Source: Dichomitus squalens LYAD-421 SS1
Lineage: Eukaryota; Basidiomycota; Agaricomycetes; Polyporales; Polyporaceae
Direction of reading: 5' to 3'
NCBI RefSeq assembly: GCF_000275845.1
Contig: NW_006766884.1
Span: 1,078,193-1,142,192, forward strand
DNA: 64,000 nucleotides
In this document: positions 13,970 through 26,237 of the stretch, one piece after another
Layout: each line of letters starts with the position of its first letter
How positions within the stretch are numbered: position 1 is the stretch's first letter
Notes under the pieces: generated by a model
The model's input: only the letters and a program-made list of their open reading frames with translations
What the model was told of the DNA's origin: nothing
The model's database searches: none
Made by a program: the position numbers and the translations under genes

Positions 13970-14446
13970 AGCCTAACACAAAAAATGTACCTGCACGTAG
14001 TAGAGTGTACAGTAGCTAGTTGAGATGAGAGTATCGGTAGAAGTGCAGGACGACTGCGGCTCGAGCATATCCGTACGACTCCGGTCCACCTCGGTATGTA
14101 TGTCCATTGGGCAAAGGCGGTAGCTGCTGTCTGAGACTATAGCTAGACACGGCGCTGTCAGTAAGCGCCAATCACCGGATTGAATTGGAATCGAGGGACG
14201 CCACACCGCCAACTCAACACAGCCCTGCCATCCGCCCCCCTTCCCCTTCCCAGCCCCTCTGCGTCCGCAGGTCCCGCCAGTCCTTACCTCCTACCGCTCA
14301 TCTTTAAGCCCTTTTACACCTTTTGCTTTCTTCTGCCAGCTCCCTCCGGACGCAGCATTGAGTGTTGCCGTCGCTCGTCGTTCGCAGACACCAGAAGGCA
14401 TCAGTACAGCCCATATTCATTCCTCTAATTCCCATATCTTGTCGCC
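13970..14446. other. intergenic spacer with pyrimidine-rich promoter
   Basis: The spacer runs from the ARG4 stop to the syntaxin ATG. The right half (about 14220-14400) is strongly C/T-rich, as is common just upstream of highly expressed fungal genes. I see no coding exon and no RNA gene. Confidence 0.5.
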
Positions 14447-15986
14447 ATGGCCAGAGACAGACTCGCAGCACTACGGGTGAGCTCCCTATCCGTTTCATAT
14501 ATCTCGCCTGCGTTGCGGGTGGCACATACGCGCGATGCACGCCCGGTATGTGTTGTCGTTATGGTGCTGATGTCCCGACGTCCAGGCCCAGCAGCAGGGT
14601 GGTGCAGGCGGGTACACCAATTCGTAGGTCCATTTCTCGCTTAGCGTGCCTCCCCCTTGCGGCGTGCTGACTTGGCGGCGTGTGCTGCGATATGACGACA
14701 GCGACTCGTACCCGATGCAGAGCACCAACGACTACCGTTCGCGCGCGCGGCAGAACAACCCGTACGCCCAGCAGGATGACGGCCCGACGGCATACGAGGC
14801 CGCGGCCGTGCCGAGCACGACGAACCTCACCGGCGGCGCGGACAGCATGACCGCTTTCTACAGCGAGGTGCGTTCGTGCTCCGTACCCCTCCCTCGCTCT
14901 TGTCTCGCTGCGTAGTGTAGGAGGCTTGGCAGGACATGGGTACCTTGGCGCAACGTGGGAATGCAGGCATGTTGATGTGGGGATGCATACGCAGATCTCT
15001 TCCATTCAAGATGACATCCGTACCTTCAACGACAACGTCAACCGCATCTCCGACCTGCACTCGCGCTCGCTCAACACGACGGACGATGTGGCGGGCCAGC
15101 GCGTTAACCAGCAGCTTGAGGACCTCGTCGCGGACACCAGCGCGCTCAGCGACGTGCTCCGGCGGAGGATCAAAGCGCTGCAGAAACAGGGTGGTACTGG
15201 TAGAAATGGGGAGATCCGGAAGCAGCAGGTAGGTGTTATGGGGCCATCGATGCTTTGAACGTGGTGTTTACGAGTAACATGATGTTCTAGACTGGTCTGG
15301 TGAAGCAGAAGTTCATGGAGGCGATTCAAAACTACCAGACCGTCGAGCAGCAGTACCGGCAACGGTACAAGCAACGTCTGGAGCGCCAGTACAAGATTGG
15401 TACGTTGCTACGCGTTGATCGTCTACTATTGCTGACTCGTCTGCAGTCAAGCCCGATGCGTCTCCAGAGGAAGTCAAGGCTGTCGTTGATGATGATCAAG
15501 GTGGTCAGATCTTCAGCCAGGCGTTGATGAACTCGAACCGTTACGGCGAGGCTCGGTCCGCGTACCGGGAAGTGCAGGAACGTCACGCGGACATCAAGAA
15601 GATTGAGCGGACACTGACAGAACTTGCTCAACTGTTTAATGATGTGAGCATGCCTTCCATGTTGTTGCGTATGGACAAATGTATACTCAAGCGTCCCATT
15701 ACAGATGAGCATCTTGGTTGAACAGCAAGACGAGCAGATCACTGTGATCAACGACACCGTCAAGGAGGTTGAGAAAGACGTCGAGACAGGGTCAGTGACG
15801 GATTCTACTCCTATGCACAATCTTAGCTAACGGTTATGCAGCCTAAACTATACCAACAAGGCTGTCAATTCGGCGCGTGCAGCGCGCAAGAAGCGGTGGA
15901 TTTGCTTCATCCTCTGTCTCATCATCATCATTATCATCGCTATTGTGGTTGCGGTCGTCGTGTTGCAGAATCAGCACAAGAACTAG
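14447..15986 (+). CDS. SSO1: plasma-membrane t-SNARE, syntaxin Sso1/Sso2 type
   Basis: Exons 14447-14476, 14586-14623, 14702-14867, 14995-15228, 15291-15399, 15447-15643, 15705-15790 and 15842-15986 give 334 aa. The layout is a Gln/Gly/Asn-rich N-terminal tail, a three-helix Habc domain starting near FYSEISSIQDDIRTFN, and a SNARE helix around the central Gln in ILVEQQDEQITVINDTVKE. Then come a basic RAARKKR and a C-terminal membrane anchor rich in Ile/Val (ICFILCLIIIIIIAIVV) with a short tail QNQHKN. Role: Qa-SNARE that pairs with Sec9 and Snc for exocytosis at the plasma membrane, important for hyphal tip growth. The first exon is only 30 nt. Confidence 0.95.
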
Positions 15987-17162
15987 ATGATTGCTTCACT
16001 ATGTCACATTCCATTTACTTAGGGACATTTTCGCTAGTTACATCATTGACCGGACTTGGCGTTACGATACAGGAGGAGCACGCCTGCAGGGTGCCCTTGC
16101 CTGCCATGTACGTTTTGCTCCCCTCTTGCCGTCCTCGCGCTACGCCATACCTATCTATACCGCTGTGTCTTCTACTGGCGATGGATCTACGGCAGTCCAG
16201 CCTTACAATGGTATATATCCATTGCCGTCGTATTGTTCTCACCTTGACCGAATGATACCCCTATCGTAGTGTGCAATCCCCTCTTCGATCTAAACGAACA
16301 CCGACGACCATCCGAAACCGGTAGTCGGAGCGACGAACGGCGTATCTCGAAGCCTGAACAGGGGGAGCGCGTGCAGGAAGCGTGGGCGACTGCGTGTAGG
16401 CCGTGTGGCAGGAACGAGTGCTCTGTGCGAACGCCCGGTATCAGCAGGACGGCTGATCTGCACTCCACCGCAGATTGCTCGATTGAGGCAGTTTATGTTG
16501 CTCCACGGGGCATTCTAGGCCACGGAACAATTTTCGGGGACAGTGACTATATTACAACTGCCCGTTCCGTCGACGGCACGGAGAGCACGGCGGAAGGACA
16601 CAGTAGGAGTGGACTTGGACGGTTGCGGGATGCGGACGTCGCAAGGGGAAGGAACACGTCCGGTTGTGGATATGCGCCGTTACCTGGCCGGGGCCTCATT
16701 TCTTGTCTGGCCCGGAACAGGCAGGATGCTCGTACGCACCGCCTCCGACCCAGCAGCCCGTACGGCGGTTGTTGCGTGACACCGGGCAAGTAGATGCACA
16801 CAGGGGGGCCTCCATATCCGATTTCCTTCCGAGAGTCGTTTTGAGACGTATAGCAGCCAGCGGTGATTAAGCACATCTGGGACCGTGATCGGGACGAACC
16901 TGGGAGCGACGGAGGGCTGGAGCTCGGAAGACCGTGCAATCTGCGCACGGAGCAGCCAAAAAGCGGGGATAGCGCTCGACACTTTGGTGACGGATCGGGA
17001 AGGGGATCTTTGTAATCTCAAGCAACGACGCCGCCACGCGAGATCTCAGATCCATATCTCGAGCTGACGCGTCCCCATCGTCCCCTTATATAAGTCCTCT
17101 CCCTCCCTGCACCGGTCCCTTCCAACCACCTCTCGCGCATATCTCACTATCCCGCCCGTCGT
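15987..17162. other. long intergenic region, no gene recognised
   Basis: About 1.2 kb separates syntaxin from the AN1 protein gene. Open frames here (for example on plus at 16269-16793) have an erratic composition, rich in Arg/Gly, and show no known motif. The right end is promoter for the AN1 gene. A non-coding RNA cannot be excluded, but nothing supports one. Confidence 0.4.
17087..17094 (+). promoter_or_regulatory. TATA box of the AN1 zinc-finger gene
   Basis: TATATAAG sits about 75 bp before a probable 5'-UTR intron donor and 176 bp before the ATG. It is a near-consensus TATA element with a C/T-rich stretch after it (CTCTCCCTCCC), the usual arrangement at fungal start sites. Confidence 0.55.
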
Positions 17163-17223
17163 GTGAGTCGGCCTCGGCCAGTGTTGCTCAAGACATCCGT
17201 TGCTGACCGTTGCTATCTCTCAG
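17163..17223 (+). other. probable 5'-UTR intron
   Basis: A GTGAGT donor at 17163 and a TATCTCTCAG acceptor ending at 17223 define a 61-bp intron with the size of coding introns in this window. It lies between the TATA box and the ATG at 17270, so it would be in the leader of the AN1 gene. A branch-point-like TGCTGACCG is present near its 3' end. It is predicted from sequence only. Confidence 0.5.
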
Positions 17224-17269
17224 ACCTGTCCGACAACCCCCTCCGTATCTCACGACTTCTTGATCAATC

Positions 17270-17570
17270 ATGCCCGCCAAGAAGCGTTGCCAGCTCCAGT
17301 CCGAACCCCGTTGCAACCAAGCTGTCTTGCGTATAGTCGGGCAATGTCCCCACTGTCGCTTAGAGTTCTGTGGCACAGTGCGTAGCATCCGTTCTCCAGG
17401 TCCTAGTTGCGCAAGCTAATGTCAGGACCCATTCCCCCTCCTTGTAGCATCGTATGCCTGAGCACCACGAGTGCCAGAACCTGGAGAGTTGTCGACAGCA
17501 GGCGTTTGAGAAGAACAAGGCGAAGTTGGAGAGCGAGCGGACTGTTGCCTCCAAGATGGCGGCGGCATAA
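17270..17570 (+). CDS. small AN1-type zinc-finger protein
   Basis: Two exons, 17270-17377 and 17448-17570, give 76 aa. Nearly the whole protein is one zinc finger: MPAKKRCQ, then C..., CPHC, EFC, THRMPEHHEC. The Cys/His spacing at the end (C-x4-C-x2-H-x5-H-x-C style) is that of AN1 fingers. A short Lys/Glu helix and MAAA close the protein. Single-finger AN1 proteins of this size occur in basidiomycetes; larger AN1 proteins (Cuz1/ZFAND) help the proteasome and Cdc48 in stress, and a related role here is only inferred. The TATA box and UTR intron upstream support a real, expressed gene. Confidence 0.85.
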
Positions 17571-18560
17571 CCAGCCTACCCTCCCCCTCCCTTCCGCAGC
17601 CCCCACGCCACGCAACCCGATCACTGGGGGCGCGTAGGCCATGCCATTCCCCCTGGCCCTCTACCACAACTTCTTCATCTGCCTCTTATGTTAATGACGC
17701 TATTCCGGGCCCTCATGACATGGACATGTTATACCACATATTATCTTCCCCACCTCGTAACTCCCGATGTCGCCACTCCCATTCACCCCTTCACAGTGCA
17801 TCATCTGCTACATCGGCGCCCATCCTTGTCTCCATATGTTCTCGGGTATCATAATGTAGAGTCTGCATTCACGACACATGTTCGAGTGCTTGTGTGAGGA
17901 AGTGAAGTCATCCTGACGAATAAGCGTCGCTCGTCCAATCGGCAACGGTGCATGTGAGGTACAAAGGTCGATTCCCGCTCATCCCACGTCCTGGTCTCTG
18001 TCGCCATCCTGTCAATCGATGGGGCCTACGCCTGCCCAGACGGATCCACGCTCAAGGTTACTCGTATCATGAGGTCTTCGTTCGTAAGAGGGTCGTAACA
18101 CCTCTACACCTATTGCGCCGGTGGGATCCGGACTTTGAGCGGTCGTTGAGCTTGGGGACCAAGCCGCCGCAACCAAAGACGGAAGTCGAATTGCCTAATC
18201 GCACCGCCCGGTCCGACTATAAGAGTCAGGTCTGCACCCCATCCGAATTTTCTCCAAACTCTTGCGTCTCGTCGCAACGGATTCCAGGACAGCTCTAGAT
18301 CTGTTGCATCTTCGGACTCGTTGGTACATACCAGACATACCCCATACCCCGCACGGCTGATAAAGCTGACCGACAACGCTCAGGGACGTTTCGGAACAAG
18401 CGGGATTTCACGTGCATCCGGCATTGACTCGAGATCGCCCCCTCCGCTCCTCTGCCTCTCGGTCGAAAGCACAGGTGAGCCCGACGGATTTATAGGACTG
18501 GCGCTACGGCGCGGGGCATCAGCCATACATTCTTGCTTACTGCTACCACTCTCGCGCGCC
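17571..18560. other. intergenic region, nothing recognised
   Basis: Nearly 1 kb separates the AN1 gene from the aminotransferase. The left part is C/T-rich 3' flank. I find no frame with a known domain and no tRNA on either strand. The last ~150 bp are presumably the AAT promoter. Confidence 0.4.
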
Positions 18561-20880
18561 ATGGCGACCAGACTGAGACAAGTCGCGGACCACCTGCAAT
18601 CGAAGATGTCTGAAACCGTGTCTGCTGGTGCGTTTTCCCGTTCGCGTCGTGCCCATCCGCCAATCGGTGGGCGGAGGAATGTCATGCACTCATCCCGCTA
18701 CAGAGCGATGGACCGAGGTCCCCCTCGCGCCCCCCGATGCGTACGCGTCTAGCGCGTCTTCCTTGCGTCGAATGTACACTGAAACGAGCCGCGTAGTATA
18801 TTCAAGTTGACTGCTGCGTTCAAGGCGGATACCTACCCCAACAAGGTCAACCTAGGAGTTGGTGCTTACCGGGATGACAACGATAAGCCGTGGGTGCTGC
18901 CTGTAGTGAAGAAGGTGGGTCCTTTGCTTGCTCCGACGCTCTTCATCAACCTACGCCGACCGTGTCTATTCAGGCGACGGATATCCTCGTCAAGGATCCT
19001 GCCTTGGATCACGAATACCTGCCTATCACCGGTCTCCCCGAATTCACCTCCGCTGCGGCGCGCCTCATCTTTGGTAGCGACTCGCCTGTGATCGCCGAGG
19101 AGCGCGTTACTAGCGTCCAGACTATTTCTGGGACTGGCGCGAACCATCTGGGCGCGCTCTTCCTGAGCAGGTTTTACGGCTGGAACGACAAGCGTGTCTA
19201 CGTGAGCGATCCAACGTGGGGTAGGTCGTCTTCTGTATCCCCGCGCAATCCCCGCCTTACGCGTCGCGGCCGTACGGCCGTGCACCGCTGCGGTCTGCCT
19301 GTTGGATGGATGGCTGACGTAGCGATGGGTCGCAGTGAACCATCACCAGATCTTCCCCTTGGCCGGCATCCCAGTGTCCACATACCCTTACTACGACCCG
19401 CAAACCATTGGCCTCGCGTTCGGACCCTTTCTCGAGACGCTCAAGAATGCCGCGCCCCGCTCGGTCTTTCTGCTCCATGCGTGCGCTCACAACCCCACCG
19501 GTGTTGACCCGACGCGGGAGCAATGGGGACAGATTGCGGACGTGTTGCTCGAGAAGGGCCACTTTGCCTTCTTCGACTGCGCGTATCAAGGCTTTGCGAG
19601 CGGCGACCTCGACAACGACGCCTGGGCTGTGAGGGAGTTTGTCAGGAGGAATGTGCCGCTGCTGGTCTGCCAGGTGTGTCACGAAGCTTATACAGCACCG
19701 CGTCAAAGCAAGCTCACGTCGCGCACCGGCGTTGCCGCCCGCAGAGCTTCGCGAAGAACGCCGGTCTGTATGGTGAGCGTGTCGGAGCGCTGCACGTCGT
19801 GTCCCCTTCGAAAGAGGCCGCGGTCCGGATCAAGAGCCAACTGTCGGTGCTGGCTCGGTCTGAGATCAGCAACCCTCCTGCCCATGGGGCGCGCCTGGTA
19901 AGCTTCTTTCTCCGACTCCGAGCGACAACCTGTCCGTCTCCCTCGTGTTTCACTGATACATTGGCTATGGGCGCCTGATTACAGGTATCACTCATCCTGA
20001 ACAACAGCGAGCTATTTGAGGAGTGGAAGCGCGACATCAGGACGATGGCAGGACGTATCATCGACATGCGCAAGGAGCTGCACCGGCTGCTGACGGAGGA
20101 GCTGAAGACGCCCGGGAACTGGGATCACATTGTGAACCAGATCGGGATGTTCAGGTACGTGCGCGATTCGTTTCTGTCACGACTGAGATTCGCCTCCGGA
20201 TGCGGGGCGGCGACGTGCCTGCGATGATGGAATAGGCTGCGGGTGGTGTGCGCGTGCCTGTGCAGCTGTCGTGGACTCCTGTGTGTCCGGGTGGCATCTA
20301 AGGAGCAGGTCGTGCTCGGCGCCGTGCCGGTGAGCTGCGATTTGCGAGCCACGTTGTCGGAGCCGGGCCGCATGGGTCCCTTCACGTGGTGGGAAGCGAA
20401 GAGGGCGAGCGGGCTTATATGGTGTGTGAGCTCAGGCCTGAGTGGGAAGGCCAAGGTGTGTGTTGCACACGGTGCGCGGCGAAGATGGGGGCTCGGAGGC
20501 GCATGCCGGCCGTGCAAGGCGCGATCTGGTGCTGGCGGACTTGGAGCATCAAGTGTTCCGGGAGGAGGCAGGCTGTCGATGATGACTTATGGAAGGGTGG
20601 GCGTTGCCGGAGGAGGTCGTTGATGCAGAGGAGGGAAAGCGTTTTGGACGAATCAAGAAGCGAGCGCGGCATGATAGCGGCGCGGCACGCTGACATGAAC
20701 CTTGTTTTCGTTTTTTGTTGCAGTTTCACGGGGATTAGCCCTGCGCAGAGCCAGGCGCTGGTGGAGAAGGCGCACATCTACCTGACCGCAAACGGACGGA
20801 TTTCGATGGCGGGGCTGAACAGCCACAACATCCGGTACTTTGCGGAGTCGCTGGACAAGGCCGTGCGAGGGCAGTTGTGA
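18561..20880 (+). CDS. AAT: aspartate aminotransferase
   Basis: Exons 18561-18627, 18704-18740, 18797-18914, 18974-19220, 19336-19673, 19745-19897, 19985-20154 and 20724-20880 give 428 aa. Class I aminotransferase features: NKVNLGVGAYRDD near the start, GTGANHLGA, the HACAHNPTGVDPT loop, the FFDCAYQGFASGD strand, and the PLP-lysine in SFAKNAGLYGERVG. It interconverts aspartate plus 2-oxoglutarate with oxaloacetate plus glutamate. The N-terminus MATRLRQVADHL is short and basic but does not make a convincing mitochondrial presequence, so the cytosolic form is favoured with some doubt. The last intron is 569 bp, ten times the usual size here; the frame across it (MFSFTGIS) is exactly the family sequence. 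Confidence 0.94.
20155..20723 (+). other. exceptionally long intron of the aminotransferase gene
   Basis: It has a GTACGT donor and a TTGTTGCAG acceptor and is 569 bp, against 50-120 bp for the other six introns of the gene. It is G-rich on the coding strand, unlike the flanking exons and normal introns. It could hold a non-coding RNA or a remnant insertion. I found no terminal repeats, no target duplication and no tRNA-like fold by eye. Confidence 0.6.
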
Positions 20881-21059
20881 GCGGGCAGGAGGGGATGTAG
20901 GGTGTAGGGACGGGGCCGGGAGAAACGGATTAGCAGTCGAGATTTGTAGAATAGAAGGAGCGTGGGAAATGACGTTATGTTCCTGGGGACGAGTCTAGGC
21001 CGGAAAGGACGAGTGACATCATGGGCATGATGGCTCGGACGAGAGGCATCGTTCCGCAT

Positions 21060-21650
21060 CATTTTCATACAGAGCACCACTCGCTTGCCCAACGCCTGCC
21101 CCTCCTCTCCGCCCGTCCTCTGCCTAATTCTGGCCGTACCCCGCCGTCGCCCTCGTTGTCGCCGTCGCCCTCGCCCTCGCCGTCGCCCTCGCCGTCGCCC
21201 TCGCCGTCGCCCACGCCCCCGCCTCCTCGCCCACTCCACCTCTTGCGCTGTGCATGCCCCTGCACACCCTCTCTCGACCCGACCCCCCACGCCCGCCCAC
21301 CTCTTGCCTCTCCACCGCACCCGCCTGACTGCCCAGTCCCCCCCAACACGCCTCGCGCCGCGACGACTGCTGTCCTATATGCTGCCTCCCGCTCACTTCT
21401 CTGCTGCGCCCAGCTTGCCCTGCTTCTCTCCCCAGCCCTCTTGCGTCATATCTTCCCTCCCTCCCTCCTCCGGCTGCCGCCCGTTTCCTCGTGCTCGGCC
21501 CTGACTTTTCTACCCCCGTCCCGGCACTTCCCAGGCCTCCGTCCTCTCTTCTCTCTCCCCCGTTCCCCGTGCCTCGTCGTGCGTGCTCCGTCCTCCCCAC
21601 CCCCGTCCTCCGTCTCACACACGCTCCTTTCGTTGCTGACTCGCTCCCGC
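21060..21650 (+). promoter_or_regulatory. polypyrimidine promoter/leader with a tandem repeat
   Basis: This ~600-bp stretch before the PP4R1-like gene is overwhelmingly C and T on the plus strand. Within it, about 21141-21213, a 6/12-bp unit CGTCGCCCTCGC is repeated in tandem about six times. Such tracts are common in fungal core promoters, but this one is unusually long. Open frames across it are an effect of composition (Pro/Ser/Leu/Arg only) and are not genes. Confidence 0.6.
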
Positions 21651-21696
21651 TAGTTTCATGGGAATCCTCCTTTCTATCTTATTTCCGTCCCTGTTC

Positions 21697-24600
21697 ATGT
21701 CCTCACAGTTCGAACCCACCCCCGAACCCACCGACGACGACTCTCGCTCCTCCTCTCCTGCCCCCGATGTTCCCGAGGCCACACCCCCATCGCATCCAGA
21801 GGACGAAGACCCGGACCCATCTCCCCCGACGAGCCCCAAGTCTTCGCTCATCGCGTCTCCGCCCCTGGACACGCGCGCATACTCCCCCCACGGAGTCGGC
21901 ATCGGTATTCTCTCGCCTCAGCCCGTCCTCGGCCCCTTCGCGCCTATTTCTCGCGCCAACCTATCCCCCTTGCGCGTTAGATCGTCCCCCGCAGAGCAGC
22001 GTTCCAACCCTCTAGACTCCGTCTCTCCCCGCAGCTCGACAGGCCCATATGAGCCACCGCATGCCCCGCGCGCCGGCGGTTCTCGGTCCCCAGAAATTTC
22101 ACAGCCCCCTCCACCGGTCCCGCCTTCCCTGCGGTACGTAGAGGACACGTCCAGGAAGGGATGGGCCGCCGGTGAGCACATCCAACTCACCAGCTTCACT
22201 AGCGCCGGAGAAGGTGGCCAAGTCGGTTTACGTATCTCCCTCCCGCTTCCGAATCCGACAGCTTCTACGGCGACGCCCTCGCCTCCGCTGCTCTCGCAGC
22301 TCGTCCACGACCCTCTTGCGACGTCTCTCGCGGCTACCCTCGACCCTGGACCTTCGAGAGCGAATGCAGAGCCCCCGGCTTCGGCCGCGACAGTGGACTT
22401 GCCCGCGTCGGAGCCGAATCCCAATATTGACTTCACCGAGTTTGACACAGAGGGCTGCAGCGCCTTGGAGAAAATCTATCTCTTCTCGCGCAGTCGAGCT
22501 AGCTTCCACAGGGTGTTCATCGCCCATGCTCTTCCGCAGTACCTGCTGGGTGCTGAGCCCGCAACTGCCGAAATGCCCAGCCGAGAGATAATTGAGCAGA
22601 TCACCCCAGGTGAAGCAGTCGAGTATGTTCTTCCGCTGCTCAACGGTCTCGCGATGGACGAAGGTGCGTGTACGAATTGTGGTGACCGCCTTGTTCCCGC
22701 GAACGCTCACATGCGCTTTGTTCTCTTCCCCTCAAAACGTCTCATCGGCGCTCAATGGTTGTTTGTTGACGACTTGAATTTTCGTACTGGCCAATCACGC
22801 CACTGCACCGTTACCGCTCATTATGGTCGACGGAATATCTGTGCCCCGCTAACAACATTTGGGGTCGGGATCAATTGTGGCGGACAGATGAAGCCGTTAA
22901 AGAAGCGCTAGCGGCCGAACTCGTTCCCATCATATGGTGGTTCATTACACACTGCAGGCTGGTCGAAGACGACCCCCCGGCTCCCCCCTCGCCTCCGGCT
23001 CCGACCCCGCTCTCCTCTGTTGCCCCCTCGGCGGACGAGAGCATTTCGATTCTCCCGCATCTGCTAACCCCGCGTCCCGAGTCGAATACCGGTGCTCAAG
23101 ATGTTCCCGCGAGCTCTGGGGACGGCAGCATCCTCGTGCACGAGCACGAGCACGATTACGATGCGCCGACTGTGGTTCCTGTACAGGCTTTCACGCCCAT
23201 CTTGGGCACTTTGCTCCTCAGTCCGAACGGCATAGTCGGTGGTTCCGCTCGGTACGCCGTCGTGGAACTCCTCCGAAGATTACGGCGCGCCGACGAGCGT
23301 GAACAGCCCAGTGAAGCTGAAAGCGAGACTGCCGAGTCGCTGCATCCACAGCAGCCGTCCCGTCCCGTGAGCCCAGCGTTGTCTCAGGCATCCTATCAGG
23401 ACAGTGCAGAGTCCTTAGACCTCGGGCTCTTCCAAGAGAACGAGCGACGGCTGTTCGAACGAGAGCTTGTCTACCAAGTAGTCATTGGCATGGGACGCCT
23501 AGACATGGATGACCATCGGAACGACCATGAACAAGAAGACTTTCCCGACACGCCATCCGAGTGGGACGCGTCCACAGCCGTCCCGACACCACAGGCTATC
23601 GCGCTCACCTCCGAGCCCGAGTCCTACTTCCCCCCCGCTCCTGCTCTTGGAATGTCTTTTGCGGGGTCGTCCGCGCTGCCAGCTCCTTCCCCGCTTGTGT
23701 CCACCGTCGACACGACTGCAGTCGGCACCACCACGCTCTCACCTGCGCCTTCGCCATCACCGCCCGTCTTGTCGACATCTCCGATGGAGGAATCTCCCGG
23801 CCACTCATCAGCGTCCACGCCGTCACTGACGTCATCTACTTCGTCCTCATCAGGAGACTATTCCGACACTGTTGAGCCGAGCGAACCGGATCGCTTCAGC
23901 CTCGGATTGACGAGCATGTTGTCTGCATCGGACGACGGCTCCGGCGGGGACGAACTCGCCTCCACGCCTTCCGGCCCAAAGATGCCGTTTGCGATGACGC
24001 AAGAAGCGCATTGGACGACGCCCGGTGCATTGCCCCGGCCTGCTGCGCTCCCGACCACACCTCCGTTCGAGGTGCCGCCTCCTCCGCCCGTTGCTAGTCC
24101 AGTGCCGGTCTCGGCGGAGTCGACAATGCCGCTCTCTAGTATACCGACGTTAATGGTGCAGGCGCCGAGCGCCAGCCCGTTGCGCGAGTCACCCCCGCGA
24201 CAGCAGATTTTGAGCTCTGGATGGCTCAGCCCGGGGTCCGCAGCAAGAGAATTGGCCGCGTTGGAGGAGCAGCAGCATATGGACGAAGGGGCTGATCTCA
24301 GCGAGGAGGCGGCGGTCGGGCGACTGTCTAGCATGAGTTTGATGGCGGCAGTGACGGCGAGCGGTAAGCGAGCGGTTTTCGGCTGTTTATCTTTATTTTG
24401 GCAGAAATTCTGAGAAGACGGCACTGGGCAGGTTCGATTGGGGAAGACACGAAGAGGGCGTTCGTAGCCGAGGTCGAACGGGTCGGACGAGATTCGGTGT
24501 ATTGGGTCCGTCGGGAGGCGAGCTTCGCGGTCGGTGCGCTTGCGAAGGTCGTGCCGGTCGAGGTCGTGACGTCGTCATTGGTGAGTCAAATAAACCACCT

Positions 24601-26237
24601 GAGAGAGAGACGCTGCCGTTCGGGACGATCATGGGACTGATTATGGTTGGGGTCCATAGCTTCCGTTATTCGAGTCTCTCTGCCACGACGCGACGTGGCA
24701 CGTCCGCCATTCCGTGTTGTTTGCGCTGCCGGCCATCCTCTCGCGGTTGACTCCGGAGCGCCGCCGAACACTTGCGTTGGAGGTTATAGTTCCGCTGTCG
24801 CAAGATGAAGAGGCGACCGTGAGGTCAGCTGTCTTGGAGGCTCTCGGCGAAGTGATATACACGTTCGCGGACGACGAGGACGGTCCTCCGGAAGCGTTGC
24901 TCAACCTTTTCCTTGGGGTGCGAACAACGGACGATCCGTCAGGTAGCGTACCACTACCCGACGTCGAAAGAGACGTCACGCCCCGGGAGGTACAAGCGAC
25001 GCCACTCCGCTCAGCCACCTCGACGTCCGCGACGAGCTCGGCTTGGAGCGACTACGGCACTGACGCAGGTGGCGGCCCTGATATTTACGACGATCCGCAG
25101 CGGCCTCTGATTTGCGCATTCAATTATCCCGCGGTTGCCCTGACGCTTGGCCAGCGCCGGTGGCCGGAGCTGCGCTCGCTGTACCTGTCGCTCGCCAAGG
25201 ATCCGTCGTTGAAAATCCGGAAAACCCTCGCCGCGTCCCTCGGGGAGATCGCCAAGATCATCGGCGAGGAGCACGCAGCGGCCGACCTCATGAGCGTCTT
25301 CTGGTCGAGTCTGCACGCGGCGGAAGGCGAGGTGCGTACGAAGATCGTCGAAGCGCTTCCCGCGTTCGTACGCGCTCTCGCACACCCGCAGCGTGTGGAA
25401 GTCGTGCGGGGCCTCGAGGAGGCGTTCTCCTCGGGTAAGCTGTCCTCGTGGCGGGAACGGGAGAGGGCGGTGAAGGCGCTGGATGGGGTGGTGGAGGTGG
25501 AAGGCGTGGATAGCGGCGTGCTGCAGACGATGCTGGTCAAAGCGCTGGATGACCGTGTTGCGGCCGTCAGAGAGGCCGCCGTGTCTGTGGTGAGTGCTCA
25601 GGGTCGTCGGGGCTGACCGCTGCGTCTTGCGCCTAACGTGAAATTTTCTGCAGCTGCCTGTCTTCCTGAGGGCGTGGAAGCACTCCCCGACCCTAGTCGA
25701 AGCGCTGGTCGCCGACATTAGAGCATTCGCCGGCTCAGACTCGTTCCGCCGGCGTATGACGTATGTGACGTGCGTGCAGGAGATGGTGGTGTCCGACCAT
25801 GGGGACGTCACCGTCCGGGGGGAGACGTTCTGGGAGACGCTCTCAGCACTCGTTCGGGATCCGATTGTCGACGTCCGCATACGCGTGGCACGGCTGCTGG
25901 GTCTGATTTCCGGTGAGCACATCAGCGTTCATATCCAGCTAGCTAAGTTTCGTCATTCGTCGTCCGATCTGATCGACGCTTGACGATACTGATTGGTCTT
26001 CCGTTTCCAGACAAGCTCGGCGGCGGCGATAGCGACGTCGCTGCTAAGACTGTCGCGTTTGCGCGAGATCTGGCACAGGATAGCTCCCACGAGGTGCAGG
26101 CATTCGCGACTGCCGTTCTCGCCGGCTCTCCGGCCTCCCAGAGTGAGCCAAGTCGGCAGCCTGTGGCGACGGTGTCGCCCCCTGTCGGACGGAGTGCGGC
26201 TACATTCTCTCGCCCGCCGCCACCTAGTCCAAGCTAG
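21697..26237 (+). CDS. HEAT-repeat protein, PP4 regulatory subunit 1-like
   Basis: Exons 21697-22663, 22888-24363, 24405-24580, 24660-25589, 25654-25912 and 26011-26237 give 1344 aa. Residues ~1-230 are disordered Ser/Pro/Asp-rich. HEAT-type helices start at GCSALEKIYLFSRSRA and LPLLNGLAMDEDEAVKEAL, are interrupted by a ~450-residue Ser/Pro/Thr-rich insert, then resume with SVYWVRREASFAVGALA, HDATWHVRHSVLFALP, DEEATVRSAVLEALGEV, DPSLKIRKTLAASLGEIA and DPIVDVRIRVARLLGLI. This order fits the PPP4R1 family, scaffolds that bind the PP4 catalytic subunit. The role here is inferred from the family. The start could be 21658 (MGILLS), but 21697 (MSSQFEP) gives a better N-terminus. Intron 1 is 224 bp, unusually long, yet the junction reads MDEDEAVKEALA as expected. 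Confidence 0.85.

Noticed and set aside
16269..16793. 174-codon plus-strand frame between syntaxin and the AN1 gene
   Set aside because: Amino-acid use is erratic (Arg, Gly, Cys), there is no domain, and no splice sites extend it. It is treated as chance.
21085..21653. Overlapping Pro/Ser/Arg-rich frames before the PP4R1-like gene
   Set aside because: They are produced by the C/T-only composition of the leader. No motif, no introns and a different frame from the gene.
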